DNA of 64,000 bases from Bin87 sp965220095 (GTDB lineage: Bacteria > Chloroflexota > Dehalococcoidia > Lucifugimonadales > UBA3495), in contig OZ244805.1 of assembly GCA_965220095.1 (NCBI GenBank), positions 1 through 64,000 of the forward strand. The letters run 5' to 3'. Every line of letters begins with the position of its first letter. Within the stretch, counting starts at the first letter, position 1. The notes under the pieces are model-generated. The model had not been told where the DNA came from and searched no databases. It saw only the letters and a list, made by a program, of their open reading frames with translations. A program made the translations under genes and the position numbers. Shown piece after piece: positions 60,990 to 64,000 of this stretch.

Positions 60990-61841
60990 TTACTCGCCGA
61001 TGAACTCGGGCCGCCGCTTTTCCAGGAACGCGCGGTAGCCCTCCTGATAGTCGCGGGTGTCGAACTGCGTTAGCGGCAGGTTCGCCTCCTCGGGCGTCAG
61101 GTCCAGCGACGGTTTCGCCAGCACCTGATTGAGGGTTTGCTTGTTGACGGCGTGGGACAGCGGCGCCAGCGCGGCGATGTCAGCCGCCAGCTGGTAGGTA
61201 ACTTCGGCCAGCTGGTCTGGCGGCGCCACCTGATTCACCAACCCGATGCGCAGCGCCTCGTCGGCGCCCAACAGCCGGCCCGACAGCAGGATGTACAGCG
61301 CGTTGCCCTTGCCCACCAGGTTCACCAACCCGTACATCTCGCGATGGCCGATGGTGATGCCCAACCGGGCCACCGGGATGCCCAACCGACTGCCCTCGGC
61401 GGCGATGCGCAGGTCGGTAGCCACGGCCAGCTCACAGCCCCCGCCGGCGGCAAACCCGCCAATCATGGAGATTACCGGCGTGCCCATCTCGGCTACGGTT
61501 TGCAGCAGGCCGTCCACCGCGCGATTGTAAACGCGACCCCGCTCCGAGTCGCTGCGGTATTGCTCAAAATCGCCGATGTCCGCCCCCGCCGAGAACGCCT
61601 CGTCGCCAGCGCCGGCAATCACCACGCAACGGACGTCCCGGTCGGAGTCCAGCTGACGCATCAAGTCGGTAAGCTGACCCCACATCGCAAAGGAGATGGC
61701 GTTGCGCTGAGCCGGCCGGTTGATGGTTACCGTCGCGACGGCACCCTCCCGCCGCAGCAGGATGTAACCATCCGAATCAACGGCGGCATCGACGCCAGAT
61801 GTAACAACGGCGGATGCAACGACAGCGGTGGGATCGGGCAT
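60990..61841 (-). CDS. Enoyl-CoA hydratase/isomerase family protein
   Basis: A 283-residue crotonase-fold protein: NRPAQRNAISFAMWGQL, GAGDEAFSAGADIGDFE (first oxyanion loop) and IGGFAAGGGCELAVATDLRI. The first catalytic Glu of hydratases is kept (GGGCEL), but the second (QPE in crotonase) is IPV, so simple hydration is doubtful; isomerase or hydrolase reactions use other pairs. The C terminus (REFIGE-type RRPEFIGE) is normal. An N-terminal ~20-residue extension is variable. Confidence 0.9.
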   Translation of the reverse strand: MPDPTAVVASAVVTSGVDAAVDSDGYILLRREGAVATVTINRPAQRNAISFAMWGQLTDLMRQLDSDRDVRCVVIAGAGDEAFSAGADIGDFEQYRSDSERGRVYNRAVDGLLQTVAEMGTPVISMIGGFAAGGGCELAVATDLRIAAEGSRLGIPVARLGITIGHREMYGLVNLVGKGNALYILLSGRLLGADEALRIGLVNQVAPPDQLAEVTYQLAADIAALAPLSHAVNKQTLNQVLAKPSLDLTPEEANLPLTQFDTRDYQEGYRAFLEKRRPEFIGE

Positions 61842-62053
61842 AGGACAATGCTCCCAGCGTGGGGGTGAGGACGGCGCCGGTCCGACGGAACAACGGACGT
61901 TATCACAGATTATCGGCGCGACACGGAAGCGTCAACAGCAGCGCGATCTGAAAAGTGTCGCGATGGAAAATACGCAACCTAGCATCGCTAAAAATGATAA
62001 AGACGGATTCCATCAATCACCAAAAGCAATATATCGTTGAGCATACGTTGTTC

Positions 62054-62083
62054 TTGACATTGCGTCGATTCGTAACTTAGGAT
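62054..62083 (+). promoter_or_regulatory. Candidate promoter for the solute-binding protein gene
   Basis: TTGACA at 62054-62059 and TAGGAT at 62078-62083 with an 18-bp spacer, about 70 bp before the ATG at 62154. The rest of the 61842-62153 gap is AT-rich and shows no gene. Confidence 0.4.
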
Positions 62084-62153
62084 TACCGGGCCATTAAATA
62101 ATGTGCTACGCGACACCTGAGCTCACAGGCTCGGCCAAGAGGTTTAACGGTTT

Positions 62154-64000
62154 ATGTTGCACGCCCTCAGACTGACGCTAATACCCGGAGTATTGCTCAT
62201 CGGCTTGTTTATAGCTGCCATCGCCTGTGGCGGAGCCGAAGCGCCGGCTCCCACAACTCCGAGTCAGCCCGCCGCACAGCAGGCGACAAGCCCGCCGATG
62301 TCAGCGCCCGCCACGGCCACTTTGCCGCCCAAGGCCACCATCCGTCCGACCGGCACGCCGGCGCCTGTTATCGCGGCTCGCACCGCACCGACCCCCGTGC
62401 CCAGCGGACCGCCCAAAGATGGTGGCCTAGTCAGAATGTCCGCCTATGCCGACACCAAAGACTGGGATCCTCTCGGTTCATCATCACTATCCAGTGTCAT
62501 CTCCTATTCTCAACTGTACAACCAGGTTGTGCAGTTCGACAACGACGATACCTCGCTGGTGGTTGGGGACCTCGCCGAGAGCTGGGAAATCAACCCGGAT
62601 GGCACGTCGTACACCTTCCACTTGTGGGAAGGGGTGCAATGGAATGATGGGATGCCGCTAACCGCCGCCGACGTTGTGTACAGTATGCACCGTTACGGCA
62701 ACCCCTGTAATGGCCGGGGCCGCTCCGGACTCTGGCGCGCTTATACGGTGCCCATTGAGGTGGTCGAGCTCGCCGACAAGGCTGACTGCACCGCCACCAA
62801 CGCCGAGGAAGCCGTGCGCAAAGTTGACGATCTCACCGTTGAATACAACCTCGCCTTCGCCTCCGGCGCTTTCATAAATTTCCTGGCCATTGACTACGTG
62901 AAAATCTTGCCCAAGCATCTGCTGGAGCAAGACATCAACCTGAACCTGGCGGAGAACATCCTGGCCCATAACTCCGGTTCCGGCCCTTTCATTCTTGAAG
63001 CGTATCAGTCCGGCAACCATTACAAAGTGAACAAAAACCCCAACTACTTCAAAGAAGGGTTGCCCTACTTTGACCGGATTGAACACTTTATCATCACCAC
63101 TCCTTCCACGTTCATCGCCCAGGTGGAAGCCGGCCAGATTGATATGTCTAACGCCGCTGCCAACAACCTTACGGCGACGGAAAACTATGAGCTGGAGAAA
63201 ACTACCGACAGCGAGTACGTGGCCCATGACGTGTTTGGCGGCGCCACCCGCGGCCTGATGCTCAACATCAAGCGTGAACCTTTCGGTGACCACCGCGTGC
63301 GCCAGGCCATCAACCTCGCCGTTGACCGTCAAAAGCACAACGAACGCGCCCTCCACGGCGCCGGGCGTGGCCACTGCCCATTGGTTGGTCTGGCTAATCC
63401 TGTTGAGGAATGTGCGACTTGGCCGGGTATGCGCCCGAAAGACACTCCCGGCGGCCAGGAAGACATCGCCCGCGCCCAAGAGCTCATGGCAGAAGCAGGT
63501 TTCCCAGACGGCTTTGAAGTCCAATACACCGTCCGTCAAGTCGGAACCTACTCCTCCGAATGTTCCGTCATTAAGCAGGACTTGGAGGAATACCTCGGTA
63601 TCACCGGCCCCATCGAAACCCTACCCAGCGCTGCCGGTTACGCTAAATACGGCACGGCACGCCCCGCCGACGCTCGGGGCGATTGGGAAATCTCCTGCCA
63701 GGCCGACGGCATGACGGTGTTCGACCCCGACGCCATCTATGCCGGCATATTCCTCAAGGGCGGCACCCGCAACTACACCGACTGGGAAGCGCCCGAAGTC
63801 AACGCCTGGTTTGAAGCGCAGAAGGTAGAGCTTGACCCTGAGAAGCGGCGAGAAATAAACCAAGAGGCTGAACGCTGGCTCCATGATTTCTCGAACAACC
63901 ATTGGGTCAGCCTGACGCTGGGTCGTAACTTCTGGGTCGTCCACCGGGACATCAAGGGTTTCAACGCTCCTCAAACCGTACAGTACGGTTTCAAACAGGA
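62154..64000 (+). CDS. ABC transporter solute-binding lipoprotein, family 5 (3' partial)
   Basis: From ATG 62154 the frame stays open to the window end (615 residues seen). Signal with lipobox IAAIACGG, then a ~60-residue Pro/Thr/Ala tether, then the peptide/nickel-binding SBP_bac_5 domain: SWEINPDGTSYTFHLWEGVQ, TAADVVYSMHRYG, GSGPFILEAYQSGNHYKVNK, NPNYFKEGLPYFDRIEHFII and VRQAINLAVDRQKHNERALH. It would capture oligopeptides or similar solutes outside the membrane and deliver them to a permease, probably encoded just beyond the window. AAGAGG lies 12 bases ahead of the start. Confidence 0.93.
   Translation, partial: MLHALRLTLIPGVLLIGLFIAAIACGGAEAPAPTTPSQPAAQQATSPPMSAPATATLPPKATIRPTGTPAPVIAARTAPTPVPSGPPKDGGLVRMSAYADTKDWDPLGSSSLSSVISYSQLYNQVVQFDNDDTSLVVGDLAESWEINPDGTSYTFHLWEGVQWNDGMPLTAADVVYSMHRYGNPCNGRGRSGLWRAYTVPIEVVELADKADCTATNAEEAVRKVDDLTVEYNLAFASGAFINFLAIDYVKILPKHLLEQDINLNLAENILAHNSGSGPFILEAYQSGNHYKVNKNPNYFKEGLPYFDRIEHFIITTPSTFIAQVEAGQIDMSNAAANNLTATENYELEKTTDSEYVAHDVFGGATRGLMLNIKREPFGDHRVRQAINLAVDRQKHNERALHGAGRGHCPLVGLANPVEECATWPGMRPKDTPGGQEDIARAQELMAEAGFPDGFEVQYTVRQVGTYSSECSVIKQDLEEYLGITGPIETLPSAAGYAKYGTARPADARGDWEISCQADGMTVFDPDAIYAGIFLKGGTRNYTDWEAPEVNAWFEAQKVELDPEKRREINQEAERWLHDFSNNHWVSLTLGRNFWVVHRDIKGFNAPQTVQYGFKQ

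Overview
The window reads as chromosomal DNA of a GC-rich, aerobic, heterotrophic bacterium. The gene mix suggests the phylum Chloroflexota, in the manner of the SAR202/Dehalococcoidia-like lineages: paired family III CoA-transferases, an Ltp2/DUF35 thiolase pair, an LLM-class flavin oxidoreductase, an acetamidase/formamidase, a penicillin acylase, a serine beta-lactamase-like esterase, and a haem-copper oxidase whose subunits II and IV both end in cytochrome c domains. This assignment is an inference from gene content; I saw no rRNA or tRNA gene to anchor it.

Layout. 1-2.7 kb: a 5'-truncated fusion of a chorismate-mutase-like domain to an archaeal-type TrpRS-like domain, directly followed by a normal bacterial trpS. 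2.7-6.0 kb: three diverged paralogues of a coiled-coil plus nuclease-like protein, one made by a duplication that also copied the trpS 3' end. 6.1-13.7 kb: catabolic genes, with a PIN/DUF433 toxin-antitoxin pair placed after the CoA-transferases. 13.9-20.9 kb: a defence and toxin-antitoxin island (a broken NYN nuclease, HigBA with a visible promoter and operator, a TIR-like effector, a PIN toxin, and a single-chain restriction-modification enzyme carrying a palindromic repeat inside its reading frame). 20.9-30.1 kb: haem A synthesis (ctaA, ctaB), a decaying HepT/MNT module, and a cytochrome c oxidase operon. 30.4-42.2 kb: assorted enzymes, natural-competence genes comEA-comEC and a Na/Pi cotransporter. 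42.2-43.4 kb: mobile-element debris. 43.4-48.5 kb: rph, mazEF, an HNH nuclease and an M16 peptidase. 48.7-52.3 kb: an HNH-helicase gene and a coupled partner, the former cut by an IS5-family element. 52.5-64 kb: housekeeping and catabolic genes ending in a solute-binding lipoprotein cut by the window edge.

Repeats shape the region. A near-identical 175-195 bp MITE occurs three times with 10-bp target duplications. A second 107-bp MITE has 19-bp perfect inverted ends and an 8-bp duplication. GGGAGAGGGT-type REP hairpins recur at about eight places and in two cases supply the translation start region of a gene.

The strongest candidates for something undescribed are (1) the chorismate-mutase/TrpRS-like fusion beside trpS, which keeps the HIGH-type motif and five of seven mutase catalytic positions but has lost KMSKS, and (2) the two-gene HNH-SF2 helicase system, which is restored to one 700-codon frame if the insertion sequence and one TTA duplication are removed.
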